Assembly: GCA_030427885.1 (NCBI GenBank)
Contig: JAUICM010000007.1
Location: 234,336 to 298,335 of the forward strand
Source: Rhodothermia bacterium
GTDB lineage: Bacteria > Bacteroidota > Rhodothermia > Balneolales > Balneolaceae
Direction of reading: 5' to 3'
Length of the DNA stretch: 64,000 nucleotides
This document shows, in pieces, positions 26,181 through 35,875 of the stretch (within the stretch, counting starts at the first letter, position 1; every line of letters starts with the position of its first letter). Made by a program: the position numbers and the translations under genes. Under the pieces are notes generated by a model. It saw nothing but the letters and a program-made list of their open reading frames with translations, did not search any database and was not told the DNA's origin.

Positions 26181-26206
26181 TGTCTTAGTCCCTTAGTCCC
26201 TTTCTT
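26181..26206. repeat. Short-period word repeat at tex 3' end
   Basis: The word TTAGTCCC is repeated in tandem (GTCTTAGTCCCTTAGTCCCTT), ending directly at the tex stop codon region. Period is 8 bases. One of several short word repeats found at gene 3' ends in this window. Confidence 0.45.
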
Positions 26207-28384
26207 CTAAACCAAATTCAGTCCGATCCTTCCTCGCTCCAGGTCCAGAGTTATGATCTCCACAGTGATGATATCGCCAACACCGAGTACATCGTGAGGA
26301 TCTTCGATCTTACGCTCGTTCTTTGACATGTTTGAAATATGAAGAAGTCCGTCCTGTTTTACCCCGATATCCACAAATGCACCGAAATCGACCACATTCC
26401 GAACAGTTCCTTCTAATTTCTGGCCTTCTTTGAGGTCTTCCATTTTCATGACGTCGGTTCGAAGGAGTGGCTTTTGCAATTCTTCACGGGGATCACGTCC
26501 AGGTTTCATCAGGTTTTCGATGATGAGTTCCAGCGTAGGCTCGCCAACTCCGATCTGCTCTGCAACCTGCCTGGTGTTGATATTTCCAAGTTTTACTTCA
26601 ATGTCCTTTTTAGCAGATGAAAGATTATCGATATCGATAGAGAACAGATTACAGAGTTTTTCAGCTGCCTCATAACTTTCGGGGTGGATGGCAGTGTTAT
26701 CCAGTGGATTTTTGGCCTCGGGAATTCTCATGAAACCAGCTGCCTGCTGGAAACGGAAATCACCCACACCTTCTATTTCACGAATTTGTTCACGTGACTG
26801 AAACGCTCCCTGAGACTCACGGAACTTTACAATATTCTCGGCTACTCTTTTGCTAAGCCCCGAGATGTGTGACAGGAGAGGGGCACTGGCAGTGTTCAGA
26901 TTTACACCAACCTCATTCACACAGCTTTCAACAACATCATCCAGTTTCGATGAAAGCTGGGTTTGGTTCACATCATGCTGGTAAAGCCCGACACCGATTG
27001 ATTTAGGATCGATCTTAACCAGCTCTGCAAGAGGGTCAAGAACTCTACGGGCAATGGAAATATTTCCTCGCTGTGCAGCGTCCAGATCCGGAAATTCTTC
27101 TCTGGCTACTTTCGAGGCTGAATACACCGAGGCTCCGGCTTCATTCACGATCAGGTAGTTCAGTTCTTCGTCTTTCTTGTATTCTTTTCTCTTCTGCAGA
27201 TAGTCAGCAACAAACTGTTCAGTTTCTCTGCTTGCAGTTCCATTACCGATCGCGATCAGATTGACATTATATTTATTAATGAGTTTTTCGATAGCTGCTT
27301 CTGAACCGGGGACATCATTTCTGGGAGCGGTAGGGTAGATGGTTGTTCCATCCAGATACTTTCCTGTTTCGTCAACCACTGCAACTTTACACCCGGTTCT
27401 GAATGCCGGATCGATTCCCATGATCACTTTATGCTGAAATGGAGGCTGCATAAGCAGATTTCCCAGGTTCGTTGCAAAGGTCTCGATAGCATGGGCATCA
27501 GCTTTATCCGTTAGTGCATTCCGGAGCTCTCTCTCAAGAGAAGGGAAAAGCAAACGCTTATAGGCATCTTCCACAGCATCCTGCAGATTTTCTGTGAAGA
27601 TACTCATGTCATTTTTGATCACGATGTCATCAATATTTTCGAGAGTGCGTTCTTCCCAAAGCTCAATATTCACAAATAGTACATTTTCGCGTTCACCACG
27701 GTTGAAAGCCAGGATCTGATAAGGTTTCAAACGGGTTGTTTTACAGGAAAACTCATAATAATCTTCAAAGTTGGTCCGATCCTTTACTGTTGGGTTCTTT
27801 TTGGTAACCACAGTGGAATGGTTCATGAAGATATCACGAAGCTTTTCACGAACCTCGATCGATTCATTGATCCATTCTGCCACAATATCGGATGCCCCGG
27901 CCCAGGCTTCTTCTATAGTAAGGACCTCTTTTTCAGGATCTACGTATTTCTGAGCATATTTATCAGGCTCGCCGCTTGTGATCTCTTGCTTCCATATGAG
28001 TTCAGCGAGAGGCTCCAGACCTTTTTCTTTTGCTTTGTCACCGCGGGTCTTACGCTTTTGTTTATAGGGGAGGTAAAGATCCTCCAGTGTGGTAAGGTCG
28101 GTGCAATTTATGATCTGCTCTTCCAGCTCCGGGGTAAGTTTTTCCTGCTCTTTTATGGACTTGAGTATAGTCTCTTTTCTGGCTTCGAGAGTTTTCTGGA
28201 ATTCCAGGGCGTCTCTTATCTCCCGTAATTGTTCTTCATCAAGACCACCCGTTGCTTCTTTTCGGTATCGCGCCAGGAAAGGAATTGTAGCGCCTTCCTC
28301 TAAAAATCCCGAAACTATTGTTATTTGTTTATTTGAAACGTTTAAATCTTTAGATACTCTTTCAAATATGTTAGTATTTGTCAT
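26207..28384 (-). CDS. tex: Tex-family RNA-binding transcription accessory protein
   Basis: 725-aa Tex/YhgF protein. N-terminal helical region contains GFLEEGATIPFLARYRKEAT, the standard Tex opening; the YqgF/RNase H-like region has VIMGIDPAFRTGCKVAVVDE; helix-hairpin-helix repeats follow (LLSHISGLSKRVAENIVKFR); the C-terminal S1 RNA-binding domain is GTVRNVVDFGAFVDIGVKQDG (residues about 650-725). Tex binds RNA and affects transcription; exact role debated. Monocistronic by position. Confidence 0.95.
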   Translation of the reverse strand: MTNTNIFERVSKDLNVSNKQITIVSGFLEEGATIPFLARYRKEATGGLDEEQLREIRDALEFQKTLEARKETILKSIKEQEKLTPELEEQIINCTDLTTLEDLYLPYKQKRKTRGDKAKEKGLEPLAELIWKQEITSGEPDKYAQKYVDPEKEVLTIEEAWAGASDIVAEWINESIEVREKLRDIFMNHSTVVTKKNPTVKDRTNFEDYYEFSCKTTRLKPYQILAFNRGERENVLFVNIELWEERTLENIDDIVIKNDMSIFTENLQDAVEDAYKRLLFPSLERELRNALTDKADAHAIETFATNLGNLLMQPPFQHKVIMGIDPAFRTGCKVAVVDETGKYLDGTTIYPTAPRNDVPGSEAAIEKLINKYNVNLIAIGNGTASRETEQFVADYLQKRKEYKKDEELNYLIVNEAGASVYSASKVAREEFPDLDAAQRGNISIARRVLDPLAELVKIDPKSIGVGLYQHDVNQTQLSSKLDDVVESCVNEVGVNLNTASAPLLSHISGLSKRVAENIVKFRESQGAFQSREQIREIEGVGDFRFQQAAGFMRIPEAKNPLDNTAIHPESYEAAEKLCNLFSIDIDNLSSAKKDIEVKLGNINTRQVAEQIGVGEPTLELIIENLMKPGRDPREELQKPLLRTDVMKMEDLKEGQKLEGTVRNVVDFGAFVDIGVKQDGLLHISNMSKNERKIEDPHDVLGVGDIITVEIITLDLERGRIGLNLV

Positions 28385-28611
28385 TAATTCTTGTCTTGAT
28401 GAATTCTTAAAAAATGTTGGAGTCGAAAATAGTAAGAGATGAGATTCATATGAATCAAAAGTTCAAAAAATATTTCTTCGGAATATTTTTTTTGTGGCTT
28501 CACAGATTCTTCATGTTTGGGGGGTAAGTTTTCATCGAGTTAAGAAAAAAGATGAATGTTTATAGCAAAGATCTATAAAGACTTATAAAAAGGAATAGAG
28601 GTAAAATCACA

Positions 28612-29175
28612 ATGAAATTTCTAGCACTCATATTAACTTCAATACTTTTGATTACGCCAGCCATGGCGCAAACAAATTACAGTCTGGATAAAGCTAACAG
28701 TACTATGATGGTAACTGGTACTTCATCTGTACATGACTGGGAAAGTGATGTAGAAAGCTTCAGTGGAACAGCAACAATAACATCTGCGGAGAATGTGATC
28801 GAATCCATCGATCTACTGAAAGTTGATGTGGTAGCTGAGTCAGTTAAAAGTGGAAAAAGGATCATGGACAACAAGACCAAAGACGCTCTTGATGTCGAGA
28901 ATAATCCAACCATCACTTTTGCTTTCACTGATGTTGAGGAAGTAACTGCAAATTCAGTTACTGTAGCCGGTAAACTAACCCTTGCTGGTGTAACCAAAGA
29001 TATAACTCTAACAGGCGAGTACGCCTATAATACAGACGGAAGCCTCTGGATAACAGGATCTCAGCCTGTTGTGATGTCAGACTATGGAATAAAACCTCCT
29101 ACAGCAATGATGGGAGCCCTGAAAACTGGTGACGAGGTTAATGTTGAGTTCAATATCAGATTTTCACAAAACTAA
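28612..29175 (+). CDS. YceI family protein, secreted
   Basis: Signal peptide (1-20, cleaving after AMAQ) and a YceI-type lipocalin-like barrel: SLDKANSTMMVTGTSSVHDW, then SGKRIMDNKTKDALD, and LTLAGVTKDITLTGEY. YceI proteins bind isoprenoid-type lipids in the periplasm. The C-terminal YGIKPPTAMMGALKTGDEV signature is clear. Ribosome binding site GAGGT lies about 9 bases before the ATG. A porin-like gene follows 43 bases downstream on the same strand. Confidence 0.88.
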   Translation: MKFLALILTSILLITPAMAQTNYSLDKANSTMMVTGTSSVHDWESDVESFSGTATITSAENVIESIDLLKVDVVAESVKSGKRIMDNKTKDALDVENNPTITFAFTDVEEVTANSVTVAGKLTLAGVTKDITLTGEYAYNTDGSLWITGSQPVVMSDYGIKPPTAMMGALKTGDEVNVEFNIRFSQN

Positions 29176-29218
29176 AATTCAAATCTAACTAACCAATTAT
29201 CCAAAATAGAGGATTGTC

Positions 29219-30445
29219 ATGAAAACACTAAGTAAAATATTCGGAGCCCTACTTGTTGCAATGATGTTCAGCAATGTGAATGCTCAGCAATTGCAATACT
29301 TCAACGAACCTGGTTTAGGATCACTCAATACCTTTGAAACCTCAAAAACCAATACTGTTGATTATAATGGCCTGCAAGTACGCGTAGGTGGTGATTTTGC
29401 TCTTCAATTCCAGGGACTAAGCCAAACTAACTCCGGCGACTCTCTAGGTGAATTAGCTAATAACTTCAACTTACCTACTGCAAACCTGAACCTTGATGTA
29501 CAACTGGCTCCAGGTCTTCGCATGCACTTAAGAACCTATCTTTCTTCACGCCACCACACAGAAGCATATGTAAAAGGCGGTTACATGCAGATCGACCAAC
29601 TCGATTTCATTCAGGAAGGATTTCTCTCAGATGTAATGGAAATACTTACCATCAAAGTTGGTATGGATGAGATCAACTACGGTGATGCACACTTCAGAAG
29701 ATCTGACAACGCAATGGCAATTTACAATCCATTCGTAGGTAACTACATCATGGATAACTTCACTACTGAACCATACATGGAATTCACTGTTCAGAAAAAT
29801 GGAATCCTTGCAGTTGCTGGTATCACTAATGGTCGTTTGAACCAAAGCCCAACACCTGGCGATGATGGTTTTGTAGTGTACGGTAAACTTGGTTACGACA
29901 ACTGGGTGAATGATGATCTCAGAGTTCGTCTGACCGGTTCAGTATACAACAGCTCTGACAAAGGAACCCGCGACTATATCTACGGTGGTGACCGTGCCGG
30001 TGGACGTTACTACGCAGTAATTGATGCAAGCGATTTCTCAGGACGTTTCAACCCAAGATATAAATATCAAACTGCTTTCCAGATCAACCCATTCGTTCAA
30101 TTCCAGGGCTTTGAGTTCTTCGGAGTATTCGAAGTGGTTAACAATGGTGAAGATGCAGGTGGTGGATTCACTCAAATGGGTGCTGAAGCTCTTTACAGAT
30201 TCGGAATGGACAACAAGTTCTATGTTGGTGGACGATACAACAAAGTTAGTGGCGAACAAACAGACGCTTCAAGTACTATCGACATCGACCGTATCAACTT
30301 TGGTGGTGGCTGGTTCTTAACCAACAACGTAGTAACCAAACTTGAGTATGTAAAACAAACCTATGGTGGAGCAGGCTATGATGGTTCTCTCTTCCAGGGC
30401 GCAGAATTTAGTGGGGTGATGTTAGAAGCTGTGATCGCTTTCTAA
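29219..30445 (+). CDS. Outer membrane porin-like beta-barrel protein
   Basis: 408-aa exported protein (signal 1-22, cleaving after VNAQ) made of alternating aromatic/polar strands such as GLRMHLRTYLSSRHH, DNKFYVGGRYNKVSG and NNVVTKLEYVKQTY; it ends in VIAF with a terminal Phe, the usual outer-membrane barrel signal. No specific porin family can be named. SD-like GAGGA precedes the ATG. It follows yceI and is followed by a good intrinsic terminator, so the two probably form one transcript. Confidence 0.75.
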   Translation: MKTLSKIFGALLVAMMFSNVNAQQLQYFNEPGLGSLNTFETSKTNTVDYNGLQVRVGGDFALQFQGLSQTNSGDSLGELANNFNLPTANLNLDVQLAPGLRMHLRTYLSSRHHTEAYVKGGYMQIDQLDFIQEGFLSDVMEILTIKVGMDEINYGDAHFRRSDNAMAIYNPFVGNYIMDNFTTEPYMEFTVQKNGILAVAGITNGRLNQSPTPGDDGFVVYGKLGYDNWVNDDLRVRLTGSVYNSSDKGTRDYIYGGDRAGGRYYAVIDASDFSGRFNPRYKYQTAFQINPFVQFQGFEFFGVFEVVNNGEDAGGGFTQMGAEALYRFGMDNKFYVGGRYNKVSGEQTDASSTIDIDRINFGGGWFLTNNVVTKLEYVKQTYGGAGYDGSLFQGAEFSGVMLEAVIAF

Positions 30446-30463
30446 AAATACCTCTATTAACCT

Positions 30464-30497
30464 AAAGGGCGGCTCGTGAAAGGGTTGCCCTTTTTTT
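30464..30497 (+). terminator. Intrinsic terminator after porin gene
   Basis: Stem AAAGGGC (30464-30470) with GCCCTTT (30487-30493), extended by two G-U pairs and one C-G pair, loop of about ten bases, then a run of T to 30497. Lies 18 bases past the porin stop. Confidence 0.85.
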
Positions 30498-30736
30498 ATG
30501 TTTGTATTTTTCTGTTGAATTGAGTTTCAAGCCCTCGCACACACATTTAAGGGTTATGTAGTGCAATTGGGACTAAAGTGCCTGCTTATTAAAGTATGAT
30601 TTGCTGGTGAGTATGTATCAGAGCCTTTATTCAGATACATTTATAGGTAATAGGATATTTTAACTTTTGAGAAGAGAGTAGTAGAGAAAAGGAATGGTTT
30701 AAACAAGTGGGTAGTTTAATAACACACTTGTTCGTA

Positions 30737-31336
30737 CTATTTAATTCTCAGGCTGAACTGAATAGTTAGTTCATCTCTTACCTTGATCAAGCCAAACAGG
30801 GCTCGGGGTGGTTCAATATTAAAATCACTCATGTTAATTATCTGAGTTCCGGGCACCAATGTATCACCATCTTCAACATAAGCCTCTCCCAATTCCACGC
30901 TATATTCTTTAGTGATACCAACCAGAGAAATGTTAACAATAGCCATGGCAGGAATCTCATTTTTCCTGACAACATCAATGAGTTCAACATGGATGGTCGG
31001 ATAAATATCACTTTTAAGTGTGTTACGAAAGTCTCTGTTAATACCCCTTTTACCGCAATCGAAGGAATCTACTACAAGAACCAGTACATCTTCAGATGTT
31101 GATGTGCTTGCATTCTGAATAGCATCATATTGCTCATTGCTTGCGGTACCAGAAGCAGAATCCTCATCGTAAATGCATCTGAAATCATTCACATTTGATG
31201 TTCCATTAATTGTTAATTTACTACCATCAAGTGAAACAGAACCTGATTCGTCGCTTTGAAAAGCAATTGCATTCTGATTGAAGACACAAACCAGTGCACT
31301 AAGAACGATCAAAAAGTTCTTATGGGTAATAATCAT
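30737..31336 (-). CDS. Second YceI-like protein, secreted
   Basis: 199-aa protein with a signal peptide (ends near AIAF, residue 25). The YceI pattern is retained: SLDGSKLTINGTSNVNDF, CGKRGINRDFRNTLK, ISLVGITKEYSVELG and FNIEPPRALFGLIKVRDEL. It carries two cysteines (in NDFRCIYD and DSFDCGKR) that the other YceI in this window lacks, possibly a disulfide. Convergent with the porin gene; divergent from the HisN-like gene. Confidence 0.78.
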   Translation of the reverse strand: MIITHKNFLIVLSALVCVFNQNAIAFQSDESGSVSLDGSKLTINGTSNVNDFRCIYDEDSASGTASNEQYDAIQNASTSTSEDVLVLVVDSFDCGKRGINRDFRNTLKSDIYPTIHVELIDVVRKNEIPAMAIVNISLVGITKEYSVELGEAYVEDGDTLVPGTQIINMSDFNIEPPRALFGLIKVRDELTIQFSLRIK

Positions 31337-31396
31337 GGAATAGACAGGGTCTTGACTTGATAATGTTCACTCACAACATCAAAAATTAAATGAATA

Positions 31397-32173
31397 ATGA
31401 CTGACATCAAAGAGTTACTTACTGCTGCTACAGAAATAGCCAGAATAGGGGGAAAGCACACGCTGAAATATTTTAAAAAAGACTTTGAAGTAATAAGTAA
31501 AGCAGATGATTCACCGGTAACTATTGCAGATCGTGAAACGGAACAAATAATCAGGAAAGAAATTCTTAAACGCTTTCCGGATCATGGTATTATAGGCGAG
31601 GAATATGGACGTACCAATGAAGAAAGCAATATTCAATGGGTACTCGATCCTATCGACGGAACCAAGTCATTCATTCACGGAGTTCCGTTCTATACTACGC
31701 TAATAGGTATTATGATAGATAATGAACCGGTAGTGGGTGTGATCAACGCTCCTGCTCTTGATGAGCTTTGTGCTGCAGCGATAGGGCAGGGTGCTACGCT
31801 TAATGGTGAGCCTTGTCATGTGCGTAACACCGCAGAGCTTAAGGATTCTACTTTACTGGTTACCGAGATCAAAAGATTTCAGGATTGCGGAATGGAACCA
31901 CAATTTCAGGAACTAATGTCGAAAACCAAGTTACACAGAACATGGGGTGATGCTTATGGTCATATGATGGTGGCTATCGGACGGGCTGACGTGATGTTCG
32001 ACCCGATCCTCAACATATGGGATGCGGCAGCGTTACTACCAATACTTAGAGAATCAGGCGGGATTTTCAGTGATACCGAAGGCAATGAAACTATCCATTC
32101 TGGCAACGGATTCTCTACCAATAAGGCATTATACCCACAAGTAAAAGCAATTTTTGACGCACACAGAGATTAA
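31397..32173 (+). CDS. hisN: Inositol-monophosphatase-family phosphatase, HisN (histidinol-phosphatase) type
   Basis: Mg2+-dependent phosphatase. Metal-site motifs: GEEYGRT (Glu), WVLDPIDGTKSF (DPIDGT), and WDAAALLPILRESGG. The RTWGDAYGHMMVAIGRADVM segment is the one seen in the IMP-type histidinol-phosphatase HisN rather than in SuhB, so I favour histidine biosynthesis, step 8. No other his gene is present. Stop and the next start share one base (TAATG at 32171-32175), coupling it to the M1-like gene. Confidence 0.8.
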   Translation: MTDIKELLTAATEIARIGGKHTLKYFKKDFEVISKADDSPVTIADRETEQIIRKEILKRFPDHGIIGEEYGRTNEESNIQWVLDPIDGTKSFIHGVPFYTTLIGIMIDNEPVVGVINAPALDELCAAAIGQGATLNGEPCHVRNTAELKDSTLLVTEIKRFQDCGMEPQFQELMSKTKLHRTWGDAYGHMMVAIGRADVMFDPILNIWDAAALLPILRESGGIFSDTEGNETIHSGNGFSTNKALYPQVKAIFDAHRD

Positions 32174-34491
32174 TGAGAAAAAGTCTAGTTACCTTAATTC
32201 TAGCCATTCTAACTTCCGGTTTTACACTCGTTCAGGAGTGTGAGAATATTGACCTGAGCAGTCTGGGTTATGATTACTCAAAACATCCGTACCAACCTTA
32301 CGATTTTGAACATCTGGAACTGAACCTGACGCTGGATCCCGAGCATGCTCTCGTTAGTGGACTGGCAACATATACCATGTCGGCCCGCTTTGAAAAAATG
32401 ACCGAGGTGATCCTGCAGGCAAGTGAACTGGCTGTAAGTGGAGTGTCGGTGGATGGAAATGATGCTGACTTTAATGTTTCCAACGACTCATTGATCGTGT
32501 ATCTGCCTGATACTGCCAATGTGGGAACAGATTTCAAGCTGGAGGTGGCCTGGCAGTCTACTTCAGCATTTGGTTTATACAGAGATAAGGATCTCAATTT
32601 TTGGTCCTCCTCAAACCCGCTTTCTCATAATCATTGGTTTCCGGTGTTTGATCATCCCAGAAATGAACTGACCTTCGATGCCTGGTTCAATATTCCTTAC
32701 GAAACAGAGATCCTGTTTAATGGAGATCTGGTTGGGACCGAAATGGAATCTGCTACAAAAAAGCGGGTCCATTATCGTTCTACGGTAAAAGTTCCTGTTA
32801 CGGGACTGGGTTTTGCTGTTGGAGATATGGTAATTTCTGAAGTTACATCGGGGTTGGCCAAAGTGAGACTGTTTAGCAGTGAAACCGGTTATACAGATGA
32901 ACAAAGAGCTTCTGTGTTAAGAGAAGCGGCAATGGTTAAAAAAGAGGTCGAAAACTTTCTGAGTTTCGAATACCCATGGAAGTCGCTGAATATTGTGGTA
33001 TTGCCGGACAACTATTGGGAGCTTAGAACCTATGGAGCCGGTACTGTTTTCCTGTTTGAGAATATGGGATCAGTTTCATCTCAACTGAAAAGGGCGATAT
33101 ATGCTCAATGGTTCGGTGAGTATCAGCGACAGGAGCAGTTTTTCGATGAATCCGGGAACATGGATTTCATGAGAACTGCACTTCATTATGCGATCTATGA
33201 TGAACCGGCAATGATCGATTATTCCGACTCCCTGAACACAGTCATGATCTGGAATCAGTGGCAGGAGTCATTTCAGAGAGAAGATCAAAAACTCAGAGAG
33301 ATCGTTAAAAATTCGCTGCCGAATATAGCCCGCAGTCTGAAAGGAGTGATCAGTTTTGCTGATTATGCTGAGCTGTGGTATCAGGATACAGGGATTCCTT
33401 ATTTCGATCTTCCTGTACCGGACATGGAAGTAAAAGGATTGGAAAGTAGCGAAGAGCTCAGGTATTCCGTTGATGCACTCTATGATGAAATGGATTCAAA
33501 CCTGAACCTGGTGTTTAAGCAGATCAGCGGAAACAGCGAAGCCTTACACAGCCTACAGATGAAAGCCTTTGGTTTTGAGGATACCACTCTTAATGAGGTG
33601 CTTTTTACCGGGGATATTGATACGGTGTCGTTCAGTCTGTCTCCATCGGTAGAATATGTTTCCTTATATACCCTCACATATGATACCAGTGAGCTTGAAT
33701 TTGGAGAATTCCCTTTGTACTTCCTGTTAAATCAGATGCGAAGCTCTGAACCTGAGCAACGAATTCTGGCAGCCAGATTATTAGACCAATATGCTGAAAA
33801 TCCAGACCTGCAACTGGCTCTGAATGATGCTCTCAACTCAGAACAGGATCCTGAAGTACGATCAGCAATTCTTGCAACTCTTGCCCGAATCACAGCCGGG
33901 GATACCGGTACAGAAGAGAATTTCATTTCCGGTTTGAGCAGCCCGGACGAGTCCGTTGTACTGTCATCGCTTGAGGCACTCCGCAATTATCCGGAGAATG
34001 AAATGGTTGCCAATGCCGTGAGAAATAAAGTGATCCGTAATAATTCAAATCAGCAGTTCGATAAAGCACTGGATGTGTATTCGGATATTTCAAGTACTGA
34101 TGAGATTCTCTCCTTAGCTAAAAGATTGCAGAGGGTGGACAGCACAGGGAATAAAGTATTGAAGACTATAAATAAAGCAATAGCTGGTGATACTACTGGT
34201 CAGGCAGTGGAAATGACTGATGCATATCTCGGACTTGCCTTTCCATATTCAACCCGCAGCAAGGCCCTGGAACTTCTTCTTGCTTATGACTTCGATGAAG
34301 TGGCGTGGAAAGAACGACTTGAGATTCTGAAAAAAGACAGAGATCCAAGAATTCGCTTTCAGGCTATCTCAGGGGTGAAACATATCCCGGCAGGTGAAGC
34401 ACTATTACTTCTTAATTCCGTTGAAACGAACGAGTTTGATCTCAGAGTGCAGATGAAGGTGGAAGAGTTGAAAGAGGGGCTTTCGGAGTAG
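32173..34491 (+). CDS. M1-peptidase-like protein without zinc-site residues, plus HEAT-like repeats
   Basis: Signal peptide, then the M1 N-terminal beta-domain (LNLTLDPEHALVSGLATYTM; HNHWFPVFDHPRNELTFD), then a catalytic-domain remnant. Where active M1 enzymes carry GxMEN this protein has TYGAGTVFLFENMG (about 286-297), and where HExxH is expected it has RAIYAQWFGEY (about 306-316): both zinc histidines and the catalytic Glu are absent while the trailing QWFG is kept. Residues about 520-770 are alpha-helical repeats resembling HEAT repeats (RILAARLLDQY, RSAILATLARI, RIRFQAISGV). Likely an extracytoplasmic pseudo-enzyme, binding or scaffold. Translationally coupled to the phosphatase gene. Confidence 0.72.
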   Translation: MRKSLVTLILAILTSGFTLVQECENIDLSSLGYDYSKHPYQPYDFEHLELNLTLDPEHALVSGLATYTMSARFEKMTEVILQASELAVSGVSVDGNDADFNVSNDSLIVYLPDTANVGTDFKLEVAWQSTSAFGLYRDKDLNFWSSSNPLSHNHWFPVFDHPRNELTFDAWFNIPYETEILFNGDLVGTEMESATKKRVHYRSTVKVPVTGLGFAVGDMVISEVTSGLAKVRLFSSETGYTDEQRASVLREAAMVKKEVENFLSFEYPWKSLNIVVLPDNYWELRTYGAGTVFLFENMGSVSSQLKRAIYAQWFGEYQRQEQFFDESGNMDFMRTALHYAIYDEPAMIDYSDSLNTVMIWNQWQESFQREDQKLREIVKNSLPNIARSLKGVISFADYAELWYQDTGIPYFDLPVPDMEVKGLESSEELRYSVDALYDEMDSNLNLVFKQISGNSEALHSLQMKAFGFEDTTLNEVLFTGDIDTVSFSLSPSVEYVSLYTLTYDTSELEFGEFPLYFLLNQMRSSEPEQRILAARLLDQYAENPDLQLALNDALNSEQDPEVRSAILATLARITAGDTGTEENFISGLSSPDESVVLSSLEALRNYPENEMVANAVRNKVIRNNSNQQFDKALDVYSDISSTDEILSLAKRLQRVDSTGNKVLKTINKAIAGDTTGQAVEMTDAYLGLAFPYSTRSKALELLLAYDFDEVAWKERLEILKKDRDPRIRFQAISGVKHIPAGEALLLLNSVETNEFDLRVQMKVEELKEGLSE

Positions 34492-34502
34492 GGAGGATTT
34501 TA

Positions 34503-34568
34503 AAATTAGGAATAGTTGAATTAGGAATAATGATAACCGGAGCTTCCATTATTCCTAATTCCTAATTT
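34503..34568. terminator. Long inverted repeat between convergent genes, probable bidirectional terminator
   Basis: 15-bp perfect stem GAATTAGGAATAATG (34518-34532) with CATTATTCCTAATTC (34547-34561), 14-base loop, and outer arms AAATTAG/CTAATTT. The right side reads as heptads ATTCCTA ATTCCTA ATT. It lies between the stop of the M1-like gene and the stop of the ABC permease. Confidence 0.6.
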
Positions 34569-34571
34569 AAA

Positions 34572-35873
34572 TCAACTCTGTCGTATCCACTTGGCTAATT
34601 CTTTGTAAGACGGCTTCTTACCGTACATGAGTATTCCCACCCGGTAGATCTTAGCAGCCAGCCACATGATTCCTGCAAATGTACCAATCATCAATACAAT
34701 TGAAAGTAGTATCTCCCAGAATGGTACTTCCGTTGCTGCAATTCTCGATATCATATTGATAGGGGAGGTCAGTGGGAACAGCGAAGCAAAAACAGCAAAA
34801 GAAGAATCCGGATCTTCAATGATCTTCATATTCAGCATATAGCCCATAAAGATCGGGATCATGACCGGAATCATGAATTGCTGAGTATCCTGCTCACTGT
34901 CAACAGCTGCGCCAATAGCTGCGAAAATGGCACTGTAGATCATGAATCCTAAAAAGAAGAACAGGATGAAATACACAAAGATCATCGGATCAACCTGAAA
35001 CTGTTCGAGTACAGCAGGGTCGAAGCCCTGAGACGAAGCTGCACCAGTAGCGGTACTGTTTAAGTCGTCAATTTTCTCACCAAAGATCATGACTGCAATA
35101 GGAGCCGCTGCAATGGAGAGTCCGATATAACTAACGATCCAAACTGCGAACTGGGTTATGGCGAGTACACAAATGCCCATCAGTTTCCCCAGCATGAGCT
35201 CGATGGGTTTCACTGAGGATGCAATTACTTCAACAATTCTGTTGGTCTTTTCTTCGATCACACTGCGCATTAGTACAGCACCATAGCCAAAAAGGCCGAT
35301 GAAGATGAGCACTCCCAGAATAAATCCGAGTGCAGCACCGAAGATCGCATGGTCTTCTTCTTCTCCCTGTTCGGTAAGTTTCACCGATTCGATCCGGGGT
35401 CTGGCTTCAAAGATCTCCCTTATTTCATCAGAAACATTACTTCTGGAAATACGTTCATCGCGAACAGCATCTCTGAGTTCATCCTGAACAGATCCTATGA
35501 ATGAAAGTCCACCACTTCCTCCATAAACAAGAGTGGGACTGTCTCCTGAATCAATAAAGGAATCACCAAGGACGATATAACCATCCAGTTGCTCTGAAAG
35601 TACATGAGCCTTGACACTATCCAGGGGCTGCATACTCACATCCTCATATCTTTCAGCGTTTATTTCTTCAAGGCGTGGGTAAAGCACACCGGTTTCATCA
35701 ATGATCCCAACCGTTTTCACTGAATCGGAACCAGATGTGGAAACGATAATAACTACCGCCATCAAAGCTACGAGAGCAAGTGGAGTAAGAAGAGTTGAAA
35801 GAATAAAGGCTTTGGTTCTTACCCTTGTAAGGTATTCTCTTTTGAGTACTAAAAATATTTTTCCGAAATCCAT
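34572..35873 (-). CDS. ABC-2 type transporter permease (NatB-like)
   Basis: 433-aa inner-membrane protein, one N-terminal membrane segment (AFILSTLLTPLALVALMAVV), a periplasmic region of about 140 residues, then five C-terminal segments. RVRTKAFILSTLLTPL and the segment RSVIEEKTNRIVEVIASSVK are the usual NatB/ABC-2 signatures. It starts 2 bases after the ATPase gene, forming a two-gene exporter. Substrate unknown; NatAB exports Na+ in Bacillus but this does not transfer automatically. Confidence 0.85.
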   Translation of the reverse strand: MDFGKIFLVLKREYLTRVRTKAFILSTLLTPLALVALMAVVIIVSTSGSDSVKTVGIIDETGVLYPRLEEINAERYEDVSMQPLDSVKAHVLSEQLDGYIVLGDSFIDSGDSPTLVYGGSGGLSFIGSVQDELRDAVRDERISRSNVSDEIREIFEARPRIESVKLTEQGEEEDHAIFGAALGFILGVLIFIGLFGYGAVLMRSVIEEKTNRIVEVIASSVKPIELMLGKLMGICVLAITQFAVWIVSYIGLSIAAAPIAVMIFGEKIDDLNSTATGAASSQGFDPAVLEQFQVDPMIFVYFILFFFLGFMIYSAIFAAIGAAVDSEQDTQQFMIPVMIPIFMGYMLNMKIIEDPDSSFAVFASLFPLTSPINMISRIAATEVPFWEILLSIVLMIGTFAGIMWLAAKIYRVGILMYGKKPSYKELAKWIRQS

Positions 35874-35875
35874 GA

